From Microbacterium album (GTDB lineage: Bacteria; Actinomycetota; Actinomycetes; Actinomycetales; Microbacteriaceae): DNA of 64,000 bases. Below are positions 7,846 through 16,543 of this stretch, piece by piece. Below the pieces are notes generated by a model. It made no database searches. It had not been told where the DNA came from and worked only from the letters and a program-made list of their open reading frames with translations. Position 1 is the stretch's first letter; each line of letters opens with the position of its first letter. Made by a program: the position numbers and the translations under genes. Location: NCBI RefSeq assembly GCF_014643695.1, contig NZ_BMJY01000002.1:69676-133675 (forward strand). Direction: 5' to 3'.

Positions 7846-9539
7846 CCCTCGCGTCCCTCCCGTGCGGTGTCTTCCTGGCCCGGGGCCTCGCCGACGAGCG
7901 GAATGGCCCCGGTCGCCGCGACCGACACGGCGCCGGCCCGCCCGAGAGCCTCCTCCGCCTCCGTGAGCTTAGCCGCCTCGCGCTCCTGCAGTCGCTCGGC
8001 GTTGTTCTTGCGGCCGAGCGGGATGTTCGGAAGGAAGCAGATCGCGATGAGGCTGAGGATGCCGAGGGGCACGCCGATGAGGAAGGCGTGCGCGATCGAG
8101 GTCGCGGCGACCTCCTCGACGATGACGCGCACCGACTCGGGCAGCTCCCGCGCGATGGGCATCGTGCCCGACGCGAACAGCTCTGCGATCCGTGCCCCGC
8201 GGGGGCCGAGTCCGGCGATCGCGTCCATGAGCTCGTGCCCGCGTCGCGCGAGCTGGTCGGCCATGCTCGATGCGAGCACGGAGCCGATGACGGCCACGCC
8301 CGCGGTGCCGCCGATCGTGCGGAAGAAGTTCACGCCCGAGCTGGCGACGCCCATCTCCTCCGGCTTCGCGGTGTTCTGCACCACCAGCACGAGGTTCTGC
8401 ATCGTCATGCCCATGCCGGCGCCGAGCAGGAACATGTAGACGCCGACGAGGACCAGGGGCGTGTCGTGCGTCAGCGTGGCCAGCAGCACGTTGCCGAGGG
8501 TCATGACGACCGCGCCGACCACGAGGTAGCTCTTCCAAGCGCCGTAGCGCGTGACGAGCTGGCCGACCAGCGTCGACATGATCAGCAGGCCCGCGGCCAT
8601 CGGGATCGTCATGAGACCGGCGCCGGTCGGGTCGAAGCCGCGCGCCATCTGGAAGTACTGGCCGAGGTACACCGCCGTGCCGAACATCGCCACGCCGATC
8701 GAGATCGACGCGAGCACCGACAGCGTGAAGGTGCGGTTCCGGAACAGGCTCAGCGGCACGACCGGCTCCGTGGCGCGGGTCTCCACCCAGATGAACAGCG
8801 CGGTCGCGAGGATCGCGCCGCCCACCATCAGGGCGGTCTCGAGGCTCAGCCAGCCGTAGTCCTTGACGTTCGTCACCCAGATGAGCAGCAGGCTCGACGC
8901 GACCGACAGCAGCACGATGCCGACGTAGTCGATCGTGACCCTGCGGTTGGCGCGCGGCGCGAGCTTCAGGGTCTTCACAATGACGAGGAAGGCGATCAGC
9001 CCCAGCGGGATCCCGACGAAGAAGTTCCAGTGCCAGCCGACGGTGTCGGTGAGCAGCCCGCCGATGATCGGACCGCCGACGGTGGACACGCCCAGCACGA
9101 CGCCGAACAGGCCCATGTAGCGGCCGCGCTCGCGCGGGCTGATGATGTCGGCCATGATCACCTGGCTGAGCGCCGCGACACCGCCGGCGCCGATGCCCTG
9201 GAACGCGCGTGCCGCGATGAGGACCTCGGGGGTCTGCGCGAAGCCGGCGGCGGCGCTCGCCACCAGGAAGAAGCCGAGCGCGACGAGGATGAGCGCCTTG
9301 CGATCGGTGAGGTCCGCGAGCTTTCCCCAGATCGGCGTGGAGATCGCGGTCGTCAGCAGGGCGGCGGTCACGACCCACGTGTAGTGGGTCTGCGTGCCGC
9401 CGAGGTCGGGGACGATGATCGGCAGCGAGGTGCCGACGATGGTGTTCGCCATCATCGAGGTGAACATCGCGAGCAGGAGGCCGGAGATGGCTTCGAGCAC
9501 CTGGCGATGGGTCATGCGCGGGAGAGCGGCGTCCGTCAT
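7842..9539 (-). CDS. MFS drug exporter, DHA2 (EmrB/QacA) family
   Basis: A 565-aa, probably 14-TM proton-driven multidrug exporter. Landmarks: the N-terminal segment SGLLLAMFTSMMANTIVGTSLPIIV, WGKLADLTDRKAL (loop 2-3 motif), RAFQGIGAGG, and GVVLGVSTVGGPIIGGLLTDTVGWHWNFFVGIPLG (motif C, residues about 135-170). A soluble tail of about 50 residues ends the protein. ATG 9539 begins the MTDAALPRMTHRQ N-terminus; an upstream open frame has no domain. It is cotranscribed with the overlapping marR, probably from the promoter in the dyad region at 9584-9628. The substrate cannot be told from sequence. Confidence 0.88.
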   Translation of the reverse strand: MTDAALPRMTHRQVLEAISGLLLAMFTSMMANTIVGTSLPIIVPDLGGTQTHYTWVVTAALLTTAISTPIWGKLADLTDRKALILVALGFFLVASAAAGFAQTPEVLIAARAFQGIGAGGVAALSQVIMADIISPRERGRYMGLFGVVLGVSTVGGPIIGGLLTDTVGWHWNFFVGIPLGLIAFLVIVKTLKLAPRANRRVTIDYVGIVLLSVASSLLLIWVTNVKDYGWLSLETALMVGGAILATALFIWVETRATEPVVPLSLFRNRTFTLSVLASISIGVAMFGTAVYLGQYFQMARGFDPTGAGLMTIPMAAGLLIMSTLVGQLVTRYGAWKSYLVVGAVVMTLGNVLLATLTHDTPLVLVGVYMFLLGAGMGMTMQNLVLVVQNTAKPEEMGVASSGVNFFRTIGGTAGVAVIGSVLASSMADQLARRGHELMDAIAGLGPRGARIAELFASGTMPIARELPESVRVIVEEVAATSIAHAFLIGVPLGILSLIAICFLPNIPLGRKNNAERLQEREAAKLTEAEEALGRAGAVSVAATGAIPLVGEAPGQEDTAREGREG

Positions 9540-9583
9540 GGGAACCCTTCGAGTACAGGCGCGGCCCCGTCGGCGCGCGAAAA

Positions 9584-9628
9584 GTTGTATGTCGTCAACC
9601 ATACGCCCAATCGTTGACGAAAGACAAC
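9584..9628 (-). promoter_or_regulatory. paired dyad operator over MFS-marR promoter
   Basis: Two 16-nt arms, GTTGTATGTCGTCAAC (9584-9599) and GTTGACGAAAGACAAC (9613-9628), are inverted copies matching at 14 of 16 positions, and each has GTTG...CAAC symmetry within itself. On the minus strand TTGTCT (9627-9622) and TATGGT (9603-9598), 18 bp apart, make a promoter lying inside the arms, so a dimeric MarR bound at either arm would block RNA polymerase. Confidence 0.7.
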
Positions 9629-9692
9629 CATCTGGGACGCGCGGGGTCCGCCGGACGGGCGTGGCGATGCGGGGCTTGCGGACAGGCGGCGT

Positions 9693-9704
9693 TAGGGTCG
9701 TCGG
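9693..9704 (+). promoter_or_regulatory. leaderless -10 box of nuclease gene
   Basis: TAGGGT at 9693-9698 ends 6 nt before the GTG at 9705, which has no Shine-Dalgarno. This is the usual spacing of a leaderless actinobacterial transcript. I see no good -35 hexamer. Confidence 0.45.
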
Positions 9705-10379
9705 GTGACACCCGAACTGCAGGCCCGCATCATCGCGGACGCCCGCGACCGGGTCGGGTGGCTGCGCGCGCGTTCCCGGGGGATCACCGCGACCGACGTC
9801 GCCTCGCTCACGAGCGAGCGCTCGATCCCGCGTGCCGCGGACCAGAAGCTCCTGGGCTCGCGCTTCAGCGGCAACGCGTTCACCGACCACGGCCGCCGTC
9901 GTGAGCCGGAGATCGCCGCGTGGATCGCGGCGACCCACGGCATCCAGCCCTCGAGCGCGCTGTTCCACGCGGTCGTCGAGAAGCGGCACCTCGCCACGCC
10001 GGACGGCATCGGGCTCGACGCGGCCGGTCGGGTCACGCTCGCCGAGATCAAGACGACCAACAAGTCGTGGCGCTCCATCCCGCGCACCTATCTGCGGCAG
10101 GTGTGGTGGCAGCAGCACGTGCTCGGCGCCGAGCGCACGCTGTTCGTGTGGGAGGAGCACCGCGACTTCCGCCCCCTCCACGATGAGCCCCGCTGCACGT
10201 GGATCGACCGCGACGAGCGCGAGATCTCGCAGCTCGTGCGTCTCGCGACGCGCCTGATCGACGAGCTCTACCAGCGCACCACCGGCAACCGCGTGGAGCG
10301 TGCGATCTCCGCGCCCGCGTCAAACCGGGAGCGGCTGCGCGAGCGCGACATGTTCCGGGCCCTGGCGCTGTCCGACTGA
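9705..10379 (+). CDS. YqaJ-like PD-(D/E)XK nuclease
   Basis: A 224-aa protein of the YqaJ/lambda-exonuclease-like superfamily. Visible motifs in order: SRGITATDVASL (about 25-36), FTDHGRRREPEIAAWI (about 58-73) and TPDGIGLDAAGRVTLAEIKTT (about 96-116), giving the D...E-x-K active site. It is a stand-alone gene with its own leaderless promoter and chromosomal composition. No recombinase, SSB or phage gene is nearby, so I read it as a resident housekeeping or DNA-processing nuclease rather than a prophage remnant. Confidence 0.75.
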   Translation: MTPELQARIIADARDRVGWLRARSRGITATDVASLTSERSIPRAADQKLLGSRFSGNAFTDHGRRREPEIAAWIAATHGIQPSSALFHAVVEKRHLATPDGIGLDAAGRVTLAEIKTTNKSWRSIPRTYLRQVWWQQHVLGAERTLFVWEEHRDFRPLHDEPRCTWIDRDEREISQLVRLATRLIDELYQRTTGNRVERAISAPASNRERLRERDMFRALALSD

Positions 10380-10391
10380 GCCCCCGCCGCG

Positions 10392-11171
10392 TCAGCCGGC
10401 GGATCCGTCCGTGCGGCCCCTCGTGTAGCGGAGGTGCAGATCGCCCGTCGCGCTGCGGAGGGCATGGGCGAGCGGCATCGTCTGCAGGGGTCCCGCGGCG
10501 CCGTGCGCGACCCGCGGGCCCGCGCCCGCGGCCAGCCGCGGGGTGAGCGTGAGGCAGAGCTCGTCGACGGCCCGGGCGGCGATCATGTCGCCGAGCAGGA
10601 CCGGACCCCCCTCGCAGAGCACGTCGCGATGACCGCGCTCTGCCAGGCGGGAGCGCAGCTGCGCCGGATCCACCCGATCGACGCCGCTCGCGACGACGTC
10701 CGCCGCGCCGCGGAGGCGGCGGGCCACGTCGGCCGGCGCGGAGTCGGTCGTGACGACGAGGGCGCGGACGGGGGACGCCTCGAGGGTGGCGGGATCGAGA
10801 TCGAGCCGGCGCGAGACGATGACCAGCGCGGGGTGCTCCGCGCGCCCGTGCGCGCGGCGCCACTCGCGCTGCTCGTCGTCGACGAGGGGCCCGACGTACC
10901 CCTCGGCGCGGACTGTGCCCGCCCCGACCAGCACGGCGTCCGTCAGGCAGCGCAGCGCGCGGAAGACCAGTCGATCGGATGCGGACGACAGCGACCCGCT
11001 GAGCCCGTCGTCGCCCGTGGCCGAGCCGTCCAGGGAGGACACGACGTTCGCCCGGACCCAGGGCTCGCCGTCCGCCGGCCGGATCGGCGCGTAGAGCTCC
11101 GCGAGCTCGGCGAGGCCCAGGTCGTCGCGCCCCGGCGTCAGCGCGTGCACGCCGGGCTCAGTTCTGACCAT
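10392..11171 (-). CDS. pyrimidine reductase family protein (RibD C-domain/DHFR-like, Rv2671-like)
   Basis: A 259-aa DHFR-fold reductase without the deaminase half of RibD. The layout WVRANVVSSLDGSATGDDGLSG, DAVLVGAGTVRAEGY, LCEGGPVLLGDM and DELCLTLTPRLA closely follows M. tuberculosis Rv2671 as I remember it. That protein is reported to bind NADPH and to supply weak dihydrofolate reductase activity. The ATG at 11171 lies inside the 3' end of the FolP2-like gene (14-nt overlap), so the two are coupled. A role in folate/pterin reduction is inferred from this pairing; riboflavin-type reduction is the alternative. Confidence 0.75.
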   Translation of the reverse strand: MVRTEPGVHALTPGRDDLGLAELAELYAPIRPADGEPWVRANVVSSLDGSATGDDGLSGSLSSASDRLVFRALRCLTDAVLVGAGTVRAEGYVGPLVDDEQREWRRAHGRAEHPALVIVSRRLDLDPATLEASPVRALVVTTDSAPADVARRLRGAADVVASGVDRVDPAQLRSRLAERGHRDVLCEGGPVLLGDMIAARAVDELCLTLTPRLAAGAGPRVAHGAAGPLQTMPLAHALRSATGDLHLRYTRGRTDGSAG

Positions 11172-12099
11172 TGTTGTGCCAGACGAGGGCGGGCTCGCGG
11201 ATGCCGAGGACGGCCTCGGCCATGCGCACGGCGTCGACGGTCGGCCGCACGTCGTGCGCGCGCACGATCCGCGCGCCCGCGAGGACGCAGGCGGTGGCGG
11301 CGGCGAGCGAGCCGGGGAGTCGCTCGCCGCGCGGGCGGTCGAGCGTCTCGCCCACGAAGTCCTTGTGGGACAGCGCGACGAGCGTGGGGTGCCCGAGCGC
11401 CACGACCTCCGGCAGGCGGCGGATGAGCTCGAGCGAGTGCCTCGTGTTCTTGTTGAGGTCGTGCCCGGGGTCCACGATGAGCCGGTCCGGAGGGATGCCG
11501 GCCTCCGTCGCGCGCTCCACCAGGCTGCGGAGGCGGTCGACGACCGCCTCGACGACGTCGTCGTACTCGGGCTTGACCGGTTCCGAGCGCGGGGGGTTCA
11601 GGCTGTGCGTGAGCACGACGGCCGCGCCGCCGCGCGCCACCGTCGCGGGCATCTGCGGATCCCAGAAGCCGCTGGTGTCGTTGATGACGGAGGCCCCGGC
11701 GGCGATCGCCGCGGCGGCCACGGCGGCGCGCGTCGTGTCGACCGAGACGACCGCGTCGGTCGCCGCCGCGACGGCCTCGACCGTGGGCACGACGCGGTCG
11801 AGCTCCTCCTGCTCGGAGACCGCCGGACCGCGCCCGAAGGGGACCCCGCCGATGTCGACCCATTCGGCCCCCTCGCTCACCGCGCGCAGAGACGCCTCCA
11901 CGGCGCGGTCGAGCCGGAAGTCGCGCCCCCGGTCGTGGAAGGAGTCGGGTGTCCGATTGACGATCGCCATGACGACCGCGCGCCGCGCGAAGTCGAACTC
12001 CCGCCGACCGATCCGGCGCGGGCGCTCGTCGATGAGCGGGATCGCCGGATCGAAGGGGCCGGCCGTCCGCGCGCGGATCCGGGTCGGGACCATGGACAT
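11158..12099 (-). CDS. folP2: FolP2-type dihydropteroate synthase homologue
   Basis: A 313-aa pterin-binding TIM-barrel protein. It has VVMAIVNRTPDSFHDRG, VSVDTTRA, SVINDTSGF, then IVDPGHDLNKNTRHSLEL and LVALSHKDFVGETL. True DHPS has a DPGxGF(G/A)K loop and S-R-K at the last two sites; the DPGHDxxKNT and S-H-K-D-F-V-G-E-T forms are those of mycobacterial FolP2, a paralogue reported not to replace DHPS. The start is ATG 12099, exactly 6 nt after a TACAGT -10 box (leaderless); a GTG at 12114 is possible. It is followed by the coupled reductase gene. Confidence 0.75.
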   Translation of the reverse strand: MSMVPTRIRARTAGPFDPAIPLIDERPRRIGRREFDFARRAVVMAIVNRTPDSFHDRGRDFRLDRAVEASLRAVSEGAEWVDIGGVPFGRGPAVSEQEELDRVVPTVEAVAAATDAVVSVDTTRAAVAAAAIAAGASVINDTSGFWDPQMPATVARGGAAVVLTHSLNPPRSEPVKPEYDDVVEAVVDRLRSLVERATEAGIPPDRLIVDPGHDLNKNTRHSLELIRRLPEVVALGHPTLVALSHKDFVGETLDRPRGERLPGSLAAATACVLAGARIVRAHDVRPTVDAVRMAEAVLGIREPALVWHNNGQN

Positions 12100-12101
12100 G
12101 C

Positions 12102-12137
12102 CAATACTGTACACACGGAATCAATATTGTTCGCGAA
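12102..12137 (-). promoter_or_regulatory. leaderless folP2 promoter region with repeated CAATAYTG
   Basis: The minus-strand TACAGT (12111-12106) ends 6 nt before ATG 12099. Two copies of CAATAYTG, at 12102-12109 and 12122-12129 (20 bp apart), followed by the palindrome TTCGCGAA (12130-12137), surround it and may bind a regulator. Function inferred. Confidence 0.4.
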
Positions 12138-12185
12138 TGCTCTTGACGATCATCGATTCACCCCGGAGACTGGCTGAGACGTACG

Positions 12186-12221
12186 GAGAATGTTCTACCT
12201 GTCGCATATGTAGACGTTCTC
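12186..12221 (+). promoter_or_regulatory. inverted repeat upstream of monooxygenase-ABC operon
   Basis: GAGAATGTTCTAC (12186-12198) and GTAGACGTTCTC (12210-12221) form an imperfect inverted repeat with an 11-bp spacer, 37 bp before the ATG of the flavoprotein gene. It is the best operator candidate for the IclR regulator encoded at the end of the same cluster, or for another repressor. Confidence 0.5.
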
Positions 12222-12257
12222 TGGGACTCACGATGGCGATCAGAGAGGATTCATCGG

Positions 12258-13541
12258 ATGAGCATCACTGTCGATGCACCGCAGGCGCCGCCGGTTCCCG
12301 GAGTGGACCGGCCGACGCTGCTCGAGGCGGCCCGGGCCATGGAGCCGATGCTCCGCGACGCGGAGGAGATCATCGAGAACGAGCGCCGGGTGCCGCAGGA
12401 GATCACGGATGCCATGTACGACAACGGCATCTACCGGGCGTTCCTGCCGTACGAGCTCGGAGGGCTCGAGGCCCACCCGCTCGAGTGGCTCGACGCGGTC
12501 GAGGAGATCTCGCGCGTGAACGGCTCGGTGGGATGGCTGTGCATGCTGCACTCCGGCTCCACGTTCCTCGCGCCCGACGTGATGCGCCGGCTGCTCGAGA
12601 AGGACAAGTGGATCACCGCGTCCAACGTGGGGCGCGCCGCGGGGAAGGCGGTCAAGGTCCCGGGCGGCTACCGGATCAGCGGGCGGTGGCCGTTCACGAG
12701 CGGCTCCCCCGAGGCGAACTGGCTCTCGGGTCGGTCGGTGCTCTACGACGAGAACGACGAGCCGGTCATCCACCCGCACGACGGGCTGCCCTGGTTCATC
12801 GTCGCGATGTTCCCGGCGTCCGAGGCCACCCTGCACGACACATGGGACGGGCACGGCCTGCGAGGGACGGGCAGCGGCGACTTCGAGGTGAAGGACCTCT
12901 TCGTGCCCTCCGAGATGGTCAACGAGGCCGGCATCTGGGAGCGCCCGTACGACCGGGCCCTGTATCGCTATTGGTTCAACGTGATGGCGCATGGGGCGCA
13001 CGCACTGGGGCTGGCGAAGGGGGCGATCGAGGAGTTCGTCGGCCTCGTGCACATGTCGGCCAAGCGCGGTTCCTACCGCCAGGCGCGCCTCGGCAAGGAG
13101 GCCATGCACCAGTACACGCTGGGCAAGGCCGACACGATGGTGCGCGCGGCGCGCGCCCACCTGTGGGACCTCGTGGGCAAGGCGTACGAGTCCGCCGAGA
13201 AGCAGTGGCCGATCGACTACGAGCTGCGCGTGCAGCTGCACGGCGCCACGATCAACGCCGTCCACACCTCGCGCGCGGCCGTCGACATGATCTTCCAGCA
13301 GGCCGGCGCGCCCGCCGTGTTCCGCGGTCGGCGGCTCGAGCGGATCCACCGCGACATCCTCACCGCCGCGAACCACGCGCTCATGGCGGAGTCCTCGTAC
13401 GACCGGATCGGCCAGTACATCATGTCGAAGGACACCCCGACGGGTCCGGAGATCGACGTGCGCGAGATCGGCTACGTCCCCGGGCCGCACCCCCAGCACG
13501 ACCGCAAGAAGAAGAAGGAGGAGTCGGGCGAGGCGTCCTGA
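12258..13541 (+). CDS. acyl-CoA dehydrogenase-fold flavin monooxygenase
   Basis: A 427-aa protein with the acyl-CoA dehydrogenase fold, most like the group D flavin-dependent monooxygenases (HsaA/DszC/HpaB-like) that use reduced flavin from a partner reductase. It has an N-terminal helical domain (FLPYELGGLEAHPLEWLDAV, SVGWLCMLHS), a beta domain (YRISGRWPFTSGSPEANWL, WDGHGLRGTGSGDFEV) and a C-terminal helical domain. A Lys-rich tail (DRKKKKEE) ends it. The catalytic Glu of true acyl-CoA dehydrogenases is not evident. RBS AGAGGA precedes ATG 12258. It leads a plus-strand cluster with an ABC importer and IclR regulator; no flavin reductase is nearby. Confidence 0.8.
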   Translation: MSITVDAPQAPPVPGVDRPTLLEAARAMEPMLRDAEEIIENERRVPQEITDAMYDNGIYRAFLPYELGGLEAHPLEWLDAVEEISRVNGSVGWLCMLHSGSTFLAPDVMRRLLEKDKWITASNVGRAAGKAVKVPGGYRISGRWPFTSGSPEANWLSGRSVLYDENDEPVIHPHDGLPWFIVAMFPASEATLHDTWDGHGLRGTGSGDFEVKDLFVPSEMVNEAGIWERPYDRALYRYWFNVMAHGAHALGLAKGAIEEFVGLVHMSAKRGSYRQARLGKEAMHQYTLGKADTMVRAARAHLWDLVGKAYESAEKQWPIDYELRVQLHGATINAVHTSRAAVDMIFQQAGAPAVFRGRRLERIHRDILTAANHALMAESSYDRIGQYIMSKDTPTGPEIDVREIGYVPGPHPQHDRKKKKEESGEAS

Positions 13542-13607
13542 GCCCCCGTAGAGTCCGCATCGATGCTCTCAATGCCGAGAGCAGCCTGGTAAACGATGGA
13601 GTTTCCC

Positions 13608-14780
13608 TTGTCTTCAGTAACTGTGCGCGGCCTCGATAAGCGTTTCGGCGAGTATCAGGCCATCGGAGGAGCGGATCTGACCGCGGCGGACGGCGAGTTC
13701 GTCACGCTGCTGGGTGAGAGCGGCTGCGGCAAGACCACGACGCTGCGCTGCATCGCGGGACTCGAGACGCCGACCTCGGGTCATATCGCGATCGGCGACC
13801 ACGTCGTATACGACAGTGCGCGGCGGATCGACGTGCAACCCGAGCGGCGGCGCACGGGGATGGTGTTCCAGAGCTACGCACTGTGGCCGCACCTCACCGT
13901 GCTCGAGACCGTCCTCTATCCGTTGCGCCGGCGCAAGGTCCGCGGGAAGGAGGCGCTGCAGCGGGCTCGCGACGTGCTCGCGACCGTCGGGCTCGAGCGC
14001 TTCGCGGCCCGGCCGGCGACCTCGCTCTCGGGTGGCCAGCAGCAGCGGGTGGCGCTCGCCCGGGCGCTCGTGAGCCGCCCCGAGCTGATGCTCTACGACG
14101 AGCCGCTGTCGAACCTCGACCCGTCGCTGCGCCGCCAGGTGCGCGACGAGATCCTGCGCATGCACCGGTTCAACGGCACGACGTCGATCTACGTCACGCA
14201 CGACCTCGAAGAGGCCATGCACCTGTCGGACCGCATCATCGTCATGCAGTCCGGCCTGCTGGAGCAGTCGGGGACGCCGGCGGAGATCTTCGCGCGGCCG
14301 ACGAACGAGTTCGTCGCCAAGTTCGTGGGCTTCGAGAACCTGCTCGCAGCGACCGTGACGAGCGTGTTCGCCTCCGACATCGCGCTGCGCATCCCGGCGG
14401 CCGGTGTCGAGGTCACGCTCCCGGCCTCCACGGCGACGGGACCGCTCGCGGCGGGCGACGAGGTCATGGTCGCCTTCCGGTCGGCCAACGCCGTGGTCGT
14501 CTCCGAGCGGGAGACCGGCGGCCCGCGCCTGCAGCTGGCGGGCGTGATCGAGCGCGTGGACTTCCTCGGCTCCCGCAACGAGTTCCGGATCGTCAGCGGC
14601 GAAGCCTCGCTGCGTGTCGCGGAATCCGAGCGGGACTACCGGCGCCAGCAGATCCGTCGCGAGGCCGGCGCCGACATCTGGGTCGAGGTCGACGCGGACC
14701 TGTGCTCGGTGATCCCGACCGGACGGCGCGCGCCGCAGAGCGCGCCCGAGGAGAGCGCCGTGGCGGGAGCCGTCGCATGA
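13608..14780 (+). CDS. ABC transporter ATPase, Fbp/Pot type
   Basis: A 390-aa importer ATPase. Walker A GESGCGKTTT (about residue 37), Q-loop VFQSYALWPHL, signature LSGGQQQRVALARAL, Walker B LMLYDEPLSNLD and switch His VTHDLEE are all intact; the C-terminal ~130 residues form a TOBE-type regulatory domain. I chose TTG 13608 because GGAG lies six bases upstream; ATG 13596, in frame, lacks a good ribosome site. Its stop overlaps the permease start as ATGA. The subfamily covers Fe3+, thiamine, 2-aminoethylphosphonate and polyamine importers. Confidence 0.85.
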   Translation: MSSVTVRGLDKRFGEYQAIGGADLTAADGEFVTLLGESGCGKTTTLRCIAGLETPTSGHIAIGDHVVYDSARRIDVQPERRRTGMVFQSYALWPHLTVLETVLYPLRRRKVRGKEALQRARDVLATVGLERFAARPATSLSGGQQQRVALARALVSRPELMLYDEPLSNLDPSLRRQVRDEILRMHRFNGTTSIYVTHDLEEAMHLSDRIIVMQSGLLEQSGTPAEIFARPTNEFVAKFVGFENLLAATVTSVFASDIALRIPAAGVEVTLPASTATGPLAAGDEVMVAFRSANAVVVSERETGGPRLQLAGVIERVDFLGSRNEFRIVSGEASLRVAESERDYRRQQIRREAGADIWVEVDADLCSVIPTGRRAPQSAPEESAVAGAVA

Positions 14781-16543
14781 GCGCGATCTCCCCGGAGTGG
14801 CGGGGAGAGCGGCTCTTCGGGAAGATCCTCCTGGCACTCGCGCTCGTGGTGCTGTTCGTGCTGTTCATCTGGCCTCCGGTCATGATGGCGACCGCGGCCT
14901 TCCGCGTGGGGAACCTCGCGGGGCAGGGCGAGTGGAGCATCGGGCCGTTCCTCGACACGCTGGCGCGCGAGAGCACCTGGCGCGTGTCGCTCAACTCGAT
15001 CATCCTGTCGGCCGCGTCGAGCCTCGGCGCGCTCGCCATCGGGACGTTCCTGGCCTGGGTCGCGGTCCGCACGACCACGCCGCTGCGCCGCTGGATGACG
15101 CCGGCGATGGCCGTGATCCTCGTGATCCCGTCGCTGTTCTACGGGCTGGGGTGGTACCTCGTCGTCAACGGGAACGCCGCACCGGTCAACATCCTGCTGC
15201 GCGAGTGGTTCGGCATCACCGGCTCGCCGCTCGGGTCGGGCTGGCCCATCATGCTCTTCGTCGTGATCGGGTTCGTCGTGCCGGTCGGCTACCTCTTCAT
15301 GGTGGGCCCGATGGCGCGGATGGATGCGGCGCTCGACGACGCGGCGCGGATGAGCGGCGCCAGCCGCGGAAACGCGTTCTTCACCGTGACCCTGCCGCTG
15401 CTGCGGCCCACGATGTTCGGCGTCTTCGTGCTCATGACGTCGTACGGCTTCAGCGCGTTCGAGCTGCCGCTGCTGTTCGGCATCCAGGCCGACATCAACG
15501 TGTTCTCGACCGCGGTCTACACCACCCTCACCGCGCAGGAGGCCGTGCCGAACTACGCCGGTGCGAGCACGCTGTCGCTCATCCTCATGGCCCTCGTGAT
15601 CGCCCTCGTGCTGGTGCGTTCGCGCATCCTCGGCGGCCGCCGCTTCTCCACCATCACCGGCAAGGGCTTCCGCCCCGACCCGAAGAACTACGGCCGCATC
15701 CAGTGGCTCTTCCTCGCGACCTTCATCGCGGTCGTCTGCTGGGCCGGGGTCATCCCGCTGCTGCAGATGATCCTCGGGTCGTTCCAGCCCATGTTCGGCG
15801 TCTCGCTCGGCTTCACGACGGCCAACTACGAGAACGTGCTGCGCAATCCGCGCACGGGGTCGCTGATCGGGTTCACCCTCGTCCTCGCCGCGGTCGGCGG
15901 GTTCATCGCCGCCTCGGTGGCGCTCGTCATGAGCCACCTCGCCACCCACGGCGGAGGGCTCCTGCGAGCCGTGACCGGGACCGTCAGCTGGGCCCCCGTC
16001 GCGATCCCGGGCGTGCTCGTCGGACTCGCGCTCATCACGGCGTACCTGCCCATCCCGGGGCTGCGGAACCTGATCGGCACGCCGCTGATGCTCCTGCTGG
16101 GCTTCATCGTGGTGGTGACGCCCATCGCGACCAGGGCCGTCGAGGGCGGCGTGCTCCAGATCTCCTCCGAGCTCGAGGAGTCGGCGCGCATCTCGGGGGC
16201 CTCCCGCTACGTCACCTTCTTCACCGTGGTCGTCCCGCTCGTGCTGCCCAGCTTCCTCGCCGGGTGGTTCATCGCGGGCATCGGGATCGCGGGGAACCTG
16301 AGCCTCCCCGTGCTGCTGTCGTCGCCGACGATGCAGACCGTGGCGGTTCAGGCCTACGACTCCTACCGCCAGGGGTACGCCTCCGAGGCGGCAGCGCTGT
16401 TCCTGCTGCTCATGCTCGCGGTCGCCGTGGTCGGCGCCGTCGCATCGGCAGCGGTCTGGGGAGGGGCCCGCCTGCTCAAGCGGATCCGGATATCCCGCAT
16501 CGAGAGAGCAATCACAATGAAAGGAAGTGCTGCGTATGTCTAG
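14777..16543 (+). CDS. ABC transporter permease, fused FbpB type
   Basis: A 588-aa permease that joins two copies of the binding-protein-dependent transport domain in one chain, as FbpB/ThiP do. The first half (residues 20-290) has the EAA loop DAALDDAARMSGASRGNAFFTVTLPLLRP; the second (about 310-575) has ELEESARISGASRYVTFFTVVVPLVLP. I count about 12 hydrophobic segments. ATG 14777 overlaps the ATPase stop. The stop at 16543 overlaps the binding-protein start by 8 nt. Confidence 0.88.
   Translation: MSAISPEWRGERLFGKILLALALVVLFVLFIWPPVMMATAAFRVGNLAGQGEWSIGPFLDTLARESTWRVSLNSIILSAASSLGALAIGTFLAWVAVRTTTPLRRWMTPAMAVILVIPSLFYGLGWYLVVNGNAAPVNILLREWFGITGSPLGSGWPIMLFVVIGFVVPVGYLFMVGPMARMDAALDDAARMSGASRGNAFFTVTLPLLRPTMFGVFVLMTSYGFSAFELPLLFGIQADINVFSTAVYTTLTAQEAVPNYAGASTLSLILMALVIALVLVRSRILGGRRFSTITGKGFRPDPKNYGRIQWLFLATFIAVVCWAGVIPLLQMILGSFQPMFGVSLGFTTANYENVLRNPRTGSLIGFTLVLAAVGGFIAASVALVMSHLATHGGGLLRAVTGTVSWAPVAIPGVLVGLALITAYLPIPGLRNLIGTPLMLLLGFIVVVTPIATRAVEGGVLQISSELEESARISGASRYVTFFTVVVPLVLPSFLAGWFIAGIGIAGNLSLPVLLSSPTMQTVAVQAYDSYRQGYASEAAALFLLLMLAVAVVGAVASAAVWGGARLLKRIRISRIERAITMKGSAAYV

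Noticed and set aside
9705..10379. Prophage or mobile element marked by the YqaJ-like nuclease
   Set aside because: No integrase, structural or recombination genes, no att-like repeats, and composition equals that of the neighbours.
11158..12099. Canonical folP (sulfonamide target)
   Set aside because: The DPGxGF(G/A)K loop and SRK motif are replaced by FolP2-type sequences.
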